Assembly (NCBI GenBank): GCA_002491225.1
Contig: DKVN01000036.1
Span: 2,822-13,998, forward strand
Origin: Faecalibacterium sp. UBA7177
GTDB taxonomy: Bacteria; Bacillota; Clostridia; Oscillospirales; Ruminococcaceae
Length of the DNA: 11,177 nucleotides
Direction of reading: 5' to 3'
Below, piece after piece: positions 1-7,933 of the stretch. Below the pieces are notes generated by a model. It did not search any database and was not told the origin of the DNA. It worked only from the letters and a program-made list of their open reading frames with translations. Positions within the stretch are counted from its first letter, which is position 1; every line of letters begins with the position of its first letter. The position numbers and the translations under genes are program-made.

Positions 1-1503
1 AAGGTGCTGCCCAGCATCGCGGAGGCCTCGGGCGCGGATCTCATCTCCTACGGCATGGGCGAGCGGCAGACCCGGGCCATCGCGGCCCGCCTCGCGGCGG
101 GGGAGCCGGCGGGCAGCATCACCGACCTGCCCGGCACCTGCTATTTAACCGACTTTGCCGGCCTGCCGCCGCGCTACCTCGAGTGCGCGGGGTTTGCCAA
201 GGTGGCGGCGGATAAAACCGCCTACGCGCGGGCCTGCCGGATCCAGATGGACAACCAGGATCCGGTGACCGGCGCGGTGCTGGTACAAAAGCAAACCGAG
301 CGGTACCTCGTGCAAAATCCGCCCGCAAAGCCGCTGACAAGGCCGGAGCTGGACGAGGTGTACGCCCTGCCCTACACCCGGCGGCCCCACCCCCGCTACG
401 ATGCGATGGGCGGGGTACCGGCAATCAAGGAGGTCGAGTTCTCGATCACCCACAACCGCGGCTGCTTTGGGGGGTGCAATTTCTGTGCCATCACCCTGCA
501 CCAGGGGCGGCGGGTGACCAGCCGCAGCCCCGAGAGCGTGGTGGCCGAGGGCGAGCGGATCGCGGCCAGCCCCGGCTTTAAGGGGTACATCCACGACGTG
601 GGCGGCCCCACCGCCAACTTCCGGCGGCCCAGCTGCGGGCGGCAGATGAAGGAGGGGGTCTGCGCCGGGGGCAAAAAGTGCCTCGCGCCCTCCCCCTGCC
701 CGCACCTGATCGTTGACCACCGGGAGTATCTGGATATTTTGCAGCGGTTGCGGGCGATCCCCGGGGTGAAAAAGGTCTTCATCCGCAGCGGCATCCGGTA
801 CGATTACCTCGTCTGGGACAAGGACGAGCGGTTTTTCAAGGAGCTGGTGCGGCACCATGTCTCGGGGCATCTCAAGGTCGCGCCCGAGCATGTCTCGCCG
901 CAGGTGCTGCGCTGCATGGGCAAGCCGCCGGTGGAGGTGTACGAGAGGTTCTCCCGGCGGTTTTACGAGCTCTCCGAGCAGGCGGGCAGGCAGCAGTATC
1001 TGGTGCCCTACCTGATGAGCAGCCACCCCGGCAGCACCCTTAAGGACGCGGTGCTGCTGGCCGAGTACCTCTGCAGGCACCATCTGCGGCCCGAGCAGGT
1101 GCAGGATTTTTACCCCACCCCCGGCACCGTCTCGACCTGCATGTACTACACCGGGCTCGACCCCTACACCATGCAGCCGGTGTTTGTGGAAAAAAGCCCG
1201 CAGGGCAAGGCCCTGCAGCGGGCGATGCTGCAATACTACGAGCCCCAAAACGCCGCCCGTGTGGCCAAGGCCCTGCGGCTGACCCACCGGGAGGACCTGC
1301 TGCCCCTGCTGCTGCCCGCGGCGGCGAGGCCGCGGGCGGCGCGGGCGGCGGATGGGCCGCGGCAGGGGAGAGGGCCCGCCCGGCCCGGCCAGGGCGGCAG
1401 AGGGGCGCAGGGCGGCAGGGCCAGGAACGGCAGGGCCAGGAACGGCAGTCCGAAGGGCGGCAAGCCCGCCAAACCGACCCCGAAAAGGAGTAAAAACCGA
1501 TGA
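1..1503 (+). CDS. ygiQ: YgiQ family radical SAM protein, 5'-truncated by the window edge
   Basis: This is the C-terminal part of a YgiQ-family radical SAM protein; the frame is open at base 1 and the first visible residues (a ...DLISYGMGERQ... stretch) match an internal region of the family, so I estimate about 150-180 N-terminal residues lie outside the window. The GTG at position 4 is not the true start. The 4Fe-4S/SAM-binding motif CxxxCxxC is visible with Cys codons at 463, 475 and 484 (NRGCFGGCNFCAI). A later cysteine-rich stretch (CAGGKKCLAPSPCPH, about 660-705) and the SSHPGST block (about 1018-1041) also fit YgiQ. The catalytic domain is followed by a DUF3362-like segment (QYYEPQNAARVAKAL) and then about 61 residues of Gly/Arg/Lys/Pro-rich low-complexity tail. 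The reaction catalysed by this family is not established. The TGA stop overlaps the next gene's ATG. The family call is secure. Confidence 0.93.
   Translation, partial: KVLPSIAEASGADLISYGMGERQTRAIAARLAAGEPAGSITDLPGTCYLTDFAGLPPRYLECAGFAKVAADKTAYARACRIQMDNQDPVTGAVLVQKQTERYLVQNPPAKPLTRPELDEVYALPYTRRPHPRYDAMGGVPAIKEVEFSITHNRGCFGGCNFCAITLHQGRRVTSRSPESVVAEGERIAASPGFKGYIHDVGGPTANFRRPSCGRQMKEGVCAGGKKCLAPSPCPHLIVDHREYLDILQRLRAIPGVKKVFIRSGIRYDYLVWDKDERFFKELVRHHVSGHLKVAPEHVSPQVLRCMGKPPVEVYERFSRRFYELSEQAGRQQYLVPYLMSSHPGSTLKDAVLLAEYLCRHHLRPEQVQDFYPTPGTVSTCMYYTGLDPYTMQPVFVEKSPQGKALQRAMLQYYEPQNAARVAKALRLTHREDLLPLLLPAAARPRAARAADGPRQGRGPARPGQGGRGAQGGRARNGRARNGSPKGGKPAKPTPKRSKNR
1414..1443 (+). repeat. 15-bp tandem duplication inside the ygiQ 3' end
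   Basis: The 15-bp unit GGCAGGGCCAGGAAC occurs twice back to back (1414-1428 and 1429-1443), followed by a partial third copy (GGCAG). It is in frame and encodes GRARN twice within the basic low-complexity tail. The exact identity of the two copies suggests a recent slippage or duplication event. Confidence 0.9.
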
Positions 1504-2540
1504 AAAACCGACCCACACAGCCCCCGCAGGGGGCGCAAGACCGCCCGGCCAGGCCCCAGGCGGCCGCAGGCACCAAAATGCGCCGCCGGGTGCTGACCGG
1601 GTTGGGGGCGCTGCTGGTCTTTATCCTGGCGCTCAGCCTGCTGCAAAAGGTCACCGGTGAGCCGGTGTGGGATGAGTTTTACCAGATGTTCGGGCTGCAG
1701 AGCCCCGGCGTGCCTGCCGCCCCCGCCAGCGCCCCCGAAGAGGAGACGGCGGTGCACTTCATCGACATCGGCCAGGGGGATGCGGTGCTGATCGAGCAGG
1801 GGGGCGAATATTGCCTGATCGACGCCGGGGTGCGCGAAAATCAGGACAGCCTCATCGCCTACCTCGAGGAGGCGGGGGCCACCCATCTCACCCTGCTGGT
1901 GATGACCCACCCCCACTTTGACCACACCGGCGGCATGCGGGAGGTGCTGCGCCGCTGCACGGTGGACCGGGTGCTGCTGCCGGATCTTGACAAGGCGCCC
2001 CCCTCCACCGCCTACAGCCTCGAAAAGATCCTGCGGGAGATCGACCAGCAAAAGATCCCGGCCGACACGGTGCGGGTGGGCGAGAGCTACGCCATCGGCA
2101 GCGGAACCCTGCAGGTGCTGGGCGAGGGGGTCGAGACCGAAAACTACAACGACCTCTCGCCGGTGCTGCGGTATGTCGGCCCGCATCTCACCTTTGTGGA
2201 CAGCGGCGACGGCGAGCGGCCGGTGGAAGCGGACGCGCTGGCCCGCGGGGAGGATCTGTCTGCCGACCTCTTCAAGGCGGCGCACCACAGCTCGAACAGC
2301 TCGAACACCGAGGCATTTTTGCAGGCGATCCACCCCAGCATCGTGGTGGCCTGCTGCGGTAAGGACAACGAGTACGGCCACCCCCACCGGGAGCCGCGCC
2401 AGCGGTTTGCCGAACTCGGGGCCGAGCTCTACCGCACCGACCTGGACGGCTCGGTGGTGGTGCGCGGCACCGCCGAGGGCATCACGGTGACCACATCGCG
2501 GGGCCAGCACCGCGCGCAGGCGCTGGACGAGGCCGGGTGA
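1500..2540 (+). CDS. ComEC/Rec2-type metallo-beta-lactamase fold hydrolase, membrane-anchored
   Basis: This 346-residue protein resembles the C-terminal metallo-beta-lactamase domain of the competence protein ComEC, as a stand-alone protein. Residues 1-27 are polar and basic, about 28-48 form one hydrophobic helix (GLGALLVFILALSLL), and the enzyme domain starts near residue 82 with HFIDIGQGDAVLI. The metal-binding motif THPHFDH is intact (H137, H139, D141, H142), with an SGD Asp at 237 and a KAAHHSSNSS block (H262, H263). The C-terminal block with GHPH and LDGSVVV is typical of the family. With a single N-terminal anchor the domain probably faces outward. There is no ComEC channel domain here, so a direct DNA-uptake role cannot be inferred; a phosphodiesterase or nuclease activity is possible but unproven. 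The start is set by GGAG at 1487-1490, nine bases before an ATG that overlaps the ygiQ stop (ATGA). The following DUF3006-like gene is a common partner. Confidence 0.88.
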   Translation: MKNRPTQPPQGAQDRPARPQAAAGTKMRRRVLTGLGALLVFILALSLLQKVTGEPVWDEFYQMFGLQSPGVPAAPASAPEEETAVHFIDIGQGDAVLIEQGGEYCLIDAGVRENQDSLIAYLEEAGATHLTLLVMTHPHFDHTGGMREVLRRCTVDRVLLPDLDKAPPSTAYSLEKILREIDQQKIPADTVRVGESYAIGSGTLQVLGEGVETENYNDLSPVLRYVGPHLTFVDSGDGERPVEADALARGEDLSADLFKAAHHSSNSSNTEAFLQAIHPSIVVACCGKDNEYGHPHREPRQRFAELGAELYRTDLDGSVVVRGTAEGITVTTSRGQHRAQALDEAG

Positions 2541-2610
2541 CCGCGCCGGAAATGAGAGGCCGGAAGGAAAGAAATGATCGCGAAGGCGACCGCGAAGGGG
2601 GACAGCCGGG

Positions 2611-2916
2611 ATGGAGTATTACAGCGTCGATCAGCTCAGCGGCGGCAGGGCCGTGCTGCTGAGCGAGGAGGAGCAGCCGCTCACTGTGCCGCTTGAGGCA
2701 CTGGCCCGGACCGACCCGCCGATCCGCGAGGGGGAGACGGTGGTGCTGGCAGGCGGGGTGTGGGTGCGGGATGACGCCGAGACCGCCCGCCGCCGCGCCC
2801 TGAACGCCGCACTGCTGGCACGGGTGCTGCACCGTGGCCCGGCGGCCCACCCTGCCGAATGCGGAACCACGCGAACCCACGAAACCGAAAAACCTGAGCA
2901 AAGGAGAGATGCCCCG
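2611..2916 (+). CDS. Small DUF3006-like protein, frame open into metF
   Basis: The first about 80 residues look like the small DUF3006 family: a short beta-rich start (MEYYSVDQLSGGRAVLL), a VPLEAL block, an EGETVVLAGG block and a charged C-terminal helix with ETARRR and ALLARVLHRG. Family members are usually about 70-90 residues and often lie beside ComEC-type metallo-beta-lactamase genes, as here; their function is unknown. The odd point is that no stop codon ends this frame: it passes through an A-rich stretch (about 2860-2916) that contains the metF ribosome binding site and continues in frame to 3828. A TGA in another frame at 2895-2897 sits just before that site, so a lost stop or one-base frameshift (real or a sequencing error) is plausible. 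The ATG at 2611 is preceded by AAGGGGG ending nine bases upstream. The end given is the base before the metF start. Confidence 0.7.
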
Positions 2917-2919
2917 ATG
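2896..2919 (+). promoter_or_regulatory. Ribosome binding site that decides the metF start
   Basis: AAAGGAGAG at 2900-2908 lies about ten bases ahead of the ATG at 2917. It is a strong Shine-Dalgarno sequence inside the longer open frame from 2611, in an A-rich linker unlike the GC-rich coding sequence around it. This supports independent initiation of MetF at 2917. Confidence 0.8.
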
Positions 2920-3828
2920 CCATTGAGCGAGCTGTATGCCCAAAAGCCCTGTGTCTTTTCGATCGAGGTCTTCCCGCCCAAAAAGGAGTCGAGCCTTGCC
3001 GGGATGCAGGCGGCCCTCACCGAGATGGCCACCCTGCGGCCGGATTTTATCAGCGTCACCTGCTCGGCGGGGGGCAGCGGGCGGGGCGGCATCTCCACCT
3101 GCCAGATCGCCCGGTTCATCAAGAATGACCTCGGGCTCGAGCCGCTGGCCCACATCACCTGCATGGGGGCCAGCGAGGCCCAGCTGCGCGCCTCGCTCAC
3201 AGAATTGCGGGCCGCGGGCATCCAGAACCTGCTGGCTCTGCGGGGGGATCGGTTTGCCGACGCGCCCCCCTCGGCCTTTGCCCACGCGGATGAATTGATG
3301 CGGTTTGTCCGGGCCGAGTACAGCGGGTTTGGCCTCGGGGGGGCCTGCTACCCCGAGGGCCATCCCGAGAGCGAGAGCCTCGCCGCCGACATGGACGCGC
3401 TGCGCAAAAAGCAGGAGGCCGGGGCGGGGCACCTGGTCACCCAGCTGTTCTTCGAGAACCTGCAGTACTACCGCTTCCTCAACCGGGCCCGCAAGGCGGG
3501 GATCCGGCTGCCGGTCTCGGCCGGGGTGATGCCGATCGTCAGCACCCGGCAGATCGAGCGGACGGTCAAGCTCTCGAGCGCCAGCCTGCCCCCCGCCTTT
3601 ACCAAGATGATCAGCCGCTGGCAGGACGATGAGCAGGGCCTCTTTGAGGCCGGCATCGAGTACGCCGTCGCCCAGCTGCGGGACCTCATCGAGGGCGGCG
3701 CGGACGGGGTGCACCTCTACGCCATGAACAACCCCCTGGTGGCCCGGCGGGTCTACGAGGGCATCGCCGACCTGCTGCCGGGGCGCGGGGGCGCTGCGGC
3801 CCCGACGGAAAAGGAGGGACGCGCATGA
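2917..3828 (+). CDS. metF: Methylenetetrahydrofolate reductase
   Basis: MetF reduces 5,10-methylene-THF to 5-methyl-THF using FAD, supplying the methyl group for methionine synthase. From the ATG at 2917 it is 303 residues, close to the usual bacterial length of about 290. The diagnostic blocks are all present in order: SIEVFPPKK with catalytic-type Glu17, SVTCSAGGS (46-54), ALRGD (107-111), GGACYPEGHPES, TQLFFEN with Gln176, SAGVMPI and GVHLYAMN. The Cys-Ser in the SVT..AGGS block replaces the more usual Tyr-Gly. The 2917 start is chosen over 2611 because homologues begin with a short '..ELYAQKPVFSFE..'-like segment exactly here and a strong AGGAG sits ten bases upstream; the longer frame adds a DUF3006-like domain. 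The TGA overlaps the metH ATG, so the two products are very likely translationally coupled. Confidence 0.95.
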   Translation: MPLSELYAQKPCVFSIEVFPPKKESSLAGMQAALTEMATLRPDFISVTCSAGGSGRGGISTCQIARFIKNDLGLEPLAHITCMGASEAQLRASLTELRAAGIQNLLALRGDRFADAPPSAFAHADELMRFVRAEYSGFGLGGACYPEGHPESESLAADMDALRKKQEAGAGHLVTQLFFENLQYYRFLNRARKAGIRLPVSAGVMPIVSTRQIERTVKLSSASLPPAFTKMISRWQDDEQGLFEAGIEYAVAQLRDLIEGGADGVHLYAMNNPLVARRVYEGIADLLPGRGGAAAPTEKEGRA

Positions 3829-6296
3829 GCCTTTCCGCTGCACAAAACGCCGCCCAAAATCTCGCCCCAAACGGGCCGGTGACCCTGCGGGATCTCTTTG
3901 CCCGGGAGCGGATGATCATTCTGGACGGCGGCATGGGCACCATGCTGCAGGCCGCCGGGATGCCCGTGGGCACCAACCCCGCCCTGCTCGCCCTCACCGA
4001 CCCTGATCTGCCCACCTCCATCCACGCCCAGTACGCAGCGGCGGGGGCGCGGCTGCTCTGCGCCAACACCTTCGGGGCCTCGCCGCATAAACTGGCGGAC
4101 AGCGGCCACACGATCGCCGAGGTCATCCCGGCGGCGCTCGCCTGCGCCCGCAAAGCCGCCGCCCCCTATGGGGCGCTGGTGGCGCTGGATGTCGGCCCCT
4201 TGGGCGAGCTGCTGGCCCCGGCGGGCAGCCTCTCGTTTGAGGACGCCTACGCCGAGTACGCCGCCATCATCGAGGCGGGCAAGCGGGACGCCGACCTCGT
4301 CTTTTTTGAGACGATGACCGATCTCTACGAGCTCAAAGCCGCCATTTTGGCGGCCAAGGAACACAGCACCCTGCCGGTGCTGGCCTCGATGACCTTTGAG
4401 GCGAACGGCCGCAGCTTTACCGGCTGCTGTGTCGAGAGCTTCGCCGCCGTGGCGGTGGGGCTGGGGGCGGACGCGGTGGGCATCAACTGCTCGCTCGGGC
4501 CCAAAGAGATCTGCCCGCTGGCCGAGCGGCTCTGCGCCGCGGTGCCGGGGGAAGTACCGGTCTTTATGAAGCCCAACGCCGGGCTGCCCCACGCCGACGG
4601 CAGCGGGTATGACCTGACCGCCGAGGGCTTCTGCGAGGCGATGGAGCCGTACATGGCGCTCGGCGTCTCGATGGTGGGCGGCTGCTGCGGCTCTACGCCC
4701 GCGTTCATCCGGCTGCTGGCCGGGCGGTTTGCGGGCGCGGCCCTGGCCCCAAAGCGGGGCGGCGGGCGCTCGATGCTCTGCACCCCGGTGCGGGCGGTCG
4801 AGGTGCGGGGCATCACGGTGGTGGGCGAGCGGCTCAACCCCACCGGCAAAAAGCGGTTCCAGCAGGCGCTGCGCACCGGCGATCTGGACTATCTCGCGGC
4901 CCAGGCGGTCGAGCAGGCCGAGGCCGGGGCCCAGCTGCTCGACCTCAATGTCGGCATGCCCGGCGTCGACGAGCCCGCCCTGATGGAGGCCGCCGTGCGG
5001 GCGGTGCAGGCGGTCACCGACCTGCCCCTCCAGCTCGATTCCGCCGACCCCGAGGCCCTTGCGCGGGGGCTGCGGGCCTACAACGGCAAGCCGATTGTCA
5101 ACTCGGTCAACGGCGAGGCGGCGGTGCTCGGGCGCATCCTGCCCCTCTGCAAGCGGTACGGCGCGGCGGTGATCGGGCTCACCCTCGACGAACACGGCAT
5201 CCCGCCCACCGCCGCCGGGCGGCTCGCCATCGCAAGGCGCATCCGGGACGCGGCCCTTGCCGCGGGCATCCCCAAAGAGGACATCTACATCGACTGCCTC
5301 ACCCTCACGGCCAGCGCCGAGCAGGCCGGGGCGGCCGAGACCCTTAAAGCGGTGGCCGCCTGCAAAAAAGAACTGGGCCTGCGCACCGTGCTGGGGGTCT
5401 CGAACATCAGCTTCGGGCTGCCCTGCCGGGAGTATCTCAACACCAGCTTCCTCACCCTCGCCATGGCCGCCGGGCTGGATCTCGCCATCCTCAACCCGGC
5501 CAGCGCGGGGATGATGGCGGCGGTGGCCGCCTTCCGGGTGCTCACCGCGCAGGACGCGGGCAGCGCCGAGTATGTGGCAAAGTACGCCGGGGCACAGGTG
5601 CAGACCCAGCCGCGGCCGATCTCCGGCCCGGCGGGGGCTGCCGCGGGCGGCACAGCCGCGCCCGGCGGGGAGCGAAAACCCCTCGCCCAGGCGGTGGAGC
5701 AGGGCCTGCGGGCCGAGGCCGCCGCCGCGGCCCGGGCGCTGCTCGAGACCACCGAGCCGCTCGCCATCGTCAACACCGAGCTCATCCCGGCGCTCGACGC
5801 GGTGGGGGCGGGCTTTGAGGCGGGGCGGCTCTTTTTACCCCAGCTGCTGCAGGCGGCGGGGGCGGCCCAGGCCGCCTTTGAGGAGGTGCGCGGGGCGATG
5901 GCCGCCAGCGGCACGGCCGGGGCCAGCCGCGGGCATATCATCCTCGCCACCGTCAAGGGGGACGTGCACGACATCGGCAAGAATATCGTGCACGTCGTGC
6001 TCGAAAACTATGGCTACGAGGTCGAGGATCTCGGCCGGGACGTGTCGCCCGAGGCGGTGGTCGAGGCGGTGCGCCGCAGCGGCGCGCCGCTGGTGGGGCT
6101 CTCGGCCCTGATGACCACCACCCTGCCCGCCATGCAGGCGACCATAGAGGCCCTGCGCGCGGCGGGCCTCGACTGTAAGGTGATGGTGGGCGGCGCGGTG
6201 CTCACGCCGGACTATGCCCGCCGCATCGGGGCGGACTACTACGCCAAAGACGCCAAGGCCAGCGCCGACATCGCCCGGCAGGTGCTGGGGCAATGA
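3825..6296 (+). CDS. metH: Cobalamin-dependent methionine synthase, short form without reactivation domain
   Basis: This 823-residue protein transfers the methyl group of 5-methyl-THF through cobalamin to homocysteine. Domains in order: homocysteine methyltransferase (about 25-310) beginning ILDGGMGTMLQ, with zinc ligands Cys222 (GINCSLGP), Cys287 and Cys288 (GGCCGST); pterin-binding domain (about 325-590) with GERLNPTGKKRF, DLNVGMPGVDE and VNSVNGE; a Gly/Ala/Pro-rich linker near 600-620; helical cap (about 625-705); and the B12-binding domain (about 705-823) with the DxHxxG motif at D713, H715 and G718, where His715 is the expected lower cobalt ligand. The protein ends with the B12 domain, so the AdoMet-dependent reactivation domain of the roughly 1,200-residue E. 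coli enzyme is absent. Short forms like this are known in Firmicutes, where reactivation is thought to use a separate protein; none is encoded in this window. An AGGAGG at 3812-3817 precedes the ATG by seven bases, and ATGA couples it to metF. Confidence 0.96.
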   Translation: MSLSAAQNAAQNLAPNGPVTLRDLFARERMIILDGGMGTMLQAAGMPVGTNPALLALTDPDLPTSIHAQYAAAGARLLCANTFGASPHKLADSGHTIAEVIPAALACARKAAAPYGALVALDVGPLGELLAPAGSLSFEDAYAEYAAIIEAGKRDADLVFFETMTDLYELKAAILAAKEHSTLPVLASMTFEANGRSFTGCCVESFAAVAVGLGADAVGINCSLGPKEICPLAERLCAAVPGEVPVFMKPNAGLPHADGSGYDLTAEGFCEAMEPYMALGVSMVGGCCGSTPAFIRLLAGRFAGAALAPKRGGGRSMLCTPVRAVEVRGITVVGERLNPTGKKRFQQALRTGDLDYLAAQAVEQAEAGAQLLDLNVGMPGVDEPALMEAAVRAVQAVTDLPLQLDSADPEALARGLRAYNGKPIVNSVNGEAAVLGRILPLCKRYGAAVIGLTLDEHGIPPTAAGRLAIARRIRDAALAAGIPKEDIYIDCLTLTASAEQAGAAETLKAVAACKKELGLRTVLGVSNISFGLPCREYLNTSFLTLAMAAGLDLAILNPASAGMMAAVAAFRVLTAQDAGSAEYVAKYAGAQVQTQPRPISGPAGAAAGGTAAPGGERKPLAQAVEQGLRAEAAAAARALLETTEPLAIVNTELIPALDAVGAGFEAGRLFLPQLLQAAGAAQAAFEEVRGAMAASGTAGASRGHIILATVKGDVHDIGKNIVHVVLENYGYEVEDLGRDVSPEAVVEAVRRSGAPLVGLSALMTTTLPAMQATIEALRAAGLDCKVMVGGAVLTPDYARRIGADYYAKDAKASADIARQVLGQ

Positions 6297-6404
6297 CCCG
6301 GCCAACTACCCGCCCGAAAAGCCAATCCTGTATCCCGCGCCTGCGCGCCGCGCGGCCCATCGCCGCCCCGCAGCCGCGACCCACCGCAATAGAGGGAGGG
6401 CGCC
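6297..6404 (+). other. Intergenic gap between metH and the MBOAT gene
   Basis: This 108-base gap contains C-rich sequence and the MBOAT ribosome binding site at its right end. I see no clear -35/-10 pair, no terminator with a T-run and no riboswitch-like structure. Whether the MBOAT gene shares the metH transcript cannot be decided by eye. Confidence 0.5.
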
Positions 6405-7874
6405 ATGCTCTTTAACTCGCTCAAATTTGTGCTGTTTTTTCCGCTGGCGGCAGCCGGCAGCTTTCTGCTGCCCCACCGGCTGCGCAACCTCTTTTTGCTC
6501 GCGGCCAGCTACTTCTTTTATATGTGCTGGAACCCCAAATACGCCCTCCTGATGCTCTTTTCCACACTCGTCACCTGGGGCGCGGGGCTGCTGCTGCCCC
6601 GCGCCAAAACGCTGCGGGGCAAAAAAGGGGTGGTGGCGGCCTGCCTCGCGGCCAATTTGGGTGTGCTGGCGGTGTTCAAGTACGGCGGCTTTTTGCTGCA
6701 AAACTGTAACGCGGTGCTGGCCGCGCTCGGCCTTAACGCGGTGGGGCAGGGGTTTTCGGTGCTGCTGCCGGTGGGCATCAGCTTTTACACCTTCCAGGCC
6801 ATCGGCTACACCATCGACGTCTACCGCGGGCGGCTGGAGCCGGAAAAAAACCTTTGCACCTACGCGCTCTTTGTCAGCTTTTTCCCCCAGCTGGTGGCCG
6901 GGCCGATCGAGCGCAGCACCAACATGCTGCCGCAATTTAAGGCTCCCCGCCGGTTTGATTATGACGCCGCCAAATCCGGCCTCATCCAGATGCTCTGGGG
7001 CTACATCCAAAAGTTAGTGATCGCCGACCGGCTGGCCCTGCTGGTCGACGCCGTCTATGCCGACCCCGCCGCCCACGGCACGGTGGCCACCGGCATGGCG
7101 GTGGTGTTTTTCGCGCTGCAGCTCTACTGCGATTTTTCCTCCTACAGCGACATCGCCATCGGCGCGGCCCGGGTCATGGGCTTCACCCTCACCCGCAACT
7201 TTAATGCCCCCTACCTCGCCGCCTCGATCGGCGAGTTCTGGGCAAACTGGCACGTCACCCTCACCAGCTGGTTCCGCGATTACCTCTATATCCCCCTGGG
7301 AGGCAACCGCCGCGGCCTCGCGCGCACCTGCTGCAACCTGATGATCGTCTTCCTCGTCAGCGGGCTCTGGCACGGGGCGGCCTGGACCTTTGTGGTCTGG
7401 GGGGCGCTGCACGGGGCGTACAGCGTGGCCTCCCGGCTCAGCGGCCCCCTGCGTGCGCGGCTCTGCGGCGCGCTGCACATCCGGCGCGAGGGGGCGCTGC
7501 ACCGCGCGGGGTGCGTGGCGCTCACCTTCTGCTTCGCGGCGCTGGCCTTTGTCTTTTTCCGGGCCGGGAGCCTCGGCGAGGCGGTGCAGGTGTTGAAAGG
7601 TCTCTTCCGCTGGGATCCCGCCCCCTTCGGCGGCGCGGGGTACGAGGGGCTCGGCCTCGACGCGGCGGATCTCGCGGTGGGGTGGCTGGCCATCCTCGCG
7701 CTGTTTGCCACCGACGTGCTGCGCAAAAAGCACGGCCCGCTCACCCCGCGGCTGATGGCGCTGCCGCTGGCCGCCCAGTGGGCGGTGCTGCTGGCCGGCA
7801 TCGCGCTGATCGTCGTGTTCGGCATGTACGGCGCGGGGTACCAGGAGGTGCCGTTTATCTACTTCCAGTTTTAG
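6405..7874 (+). CDS. MBOAT family membrane O-acyltransferase (AlgI/DltB-like)
   Basis: This 489-residue polytopic membrane protein belongs to the MBOAT family, which moves acyl groups, often acetyl, across the membrane onto cell-surface polymers. It opens with the typical LFNSLKFVLFFPL block and RNLFLLAASYFFYMCWNP, followed by LPVGISFYTFQAIGYTIDVYRG, FFPQLVAGPIERS and LQLYCDFSSYSDIAIGAARVMG. The two family-defining histidines are present: H283 in FWANWHVTLTSWFRDYLYIPLGG, and H323 in VSGLWHGAAWTFVVWGALHG, the expected catalytic residue. Length and order match the AlgI-like group. GAGGGAGGG ends about six bases before the ATG. The next gene encodes an SGNH-type protein, the usual partner in such acylation systems. 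The acceptor polymer cannot be read from the sequence: no alginate, cellulose or teichoic-acid D-alanylation genes are nearby. Confidence 0.94.
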   Translation: MLFNSLKFVLFFPLAAAGSFLLPHRLRNLFLLAASYFFYMCWNPKYALLMLFSTLVTWGAGLLLPRAKTLRGKKGVVAACLAANLGVLAVFKYGGFLLQNCNAVLAALGLNAVGQGFSVLLPVGISFYTFQAIGYTIDVYRGRLEPEKNLCTYALFVSFFPQLVAGPIERSTNMLPQFKAPRRFDYDAAKSGLIQMLWGYIQKLVIADRLALLVDAVYADPAAHGTVATGMAVVFFALQLYCDFSSYSDIAIGAARVMGFTLTRNFNAPYLAASIGEFWANWHVTLTSWFRDYLYIPLGGNRRGLARTCCNLMIVFLVSGLWHGAAWTFVVWGALHGAYSVASRLSGPLRARLCGALHIRREGALHRAGCVALTFCFAALAFVFFRAGSLGEAVQVLKGLFRWDPAPFGGAGYEGLGLDAADLAVGWLAILALFATDVLRKKHGPLTPRLMALPLAAQWAVLLAGIALIVVFGMYGAGYQEVPFIYFQF

Positions 7875-7907
7875 ACAAAATATTTTATCCTATCCGTAAA
7901 TTCGCGC

Positions 7908-7933
7908 GGGGCGTTTTGGGCAAAAAACGCCCC
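7908..7933 (+). promoter_or_regulatory. Perfect 10-bp stem hairpin just upstream of the SGNH gene's ribosome binding site
   Basis: GGGGCGTTTT (7908-7917) and AAAACGCCCC (7924-7933) pair perfectly around a six-base loop, GGGCAA. No T-run follows, so it is not a standard intrinsic terminator. The right arm ends three bases before the AGGGAGGG ribosome binding site (7937-7944), and the stem lies downstream of an AT-rich patch (7877-7900) that is unusual in this GC-rich window. Translation control, transcript processing or partial termination are possible roles; none is shown. Confidence 0.7.

Noticed and set aside
145..1518. Long antisense open frames opposite ygiQ, metH and the SGNH gene
   Set aside because: GC-rich coding DNA leaves the opposite strand with few stops; these frames give Pro/Arg/Ala/His-rich products with no family pattern and lie opposite well-supported genes.
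2574..2696. A 40-codon open frame starting at an ATG preceded by AAGGA (2564-2568), overlapping the DUF3006-like gene in another frame
   Set aside because: It ends quickly, its product resembles nothing I know, and the 2611 frame has the recognisable DUF3006-like pattern. It could at most be a leader frame.
2541..2916. A SAM or cobalamin riboswitch ahead of metF-metH
   Set aside because: The gap upstream of the DUF3006-like gene is only 70 bases, and I see no riboswitch-like conserved core or terminator there or before metF.
7872..7900. A promoter in the AT-rich patch before the SGNH gene
   Set aside because: TAGACA-like and TATCCG-like boxes are present but only about 13 bases apart, too close for a normal promoter.
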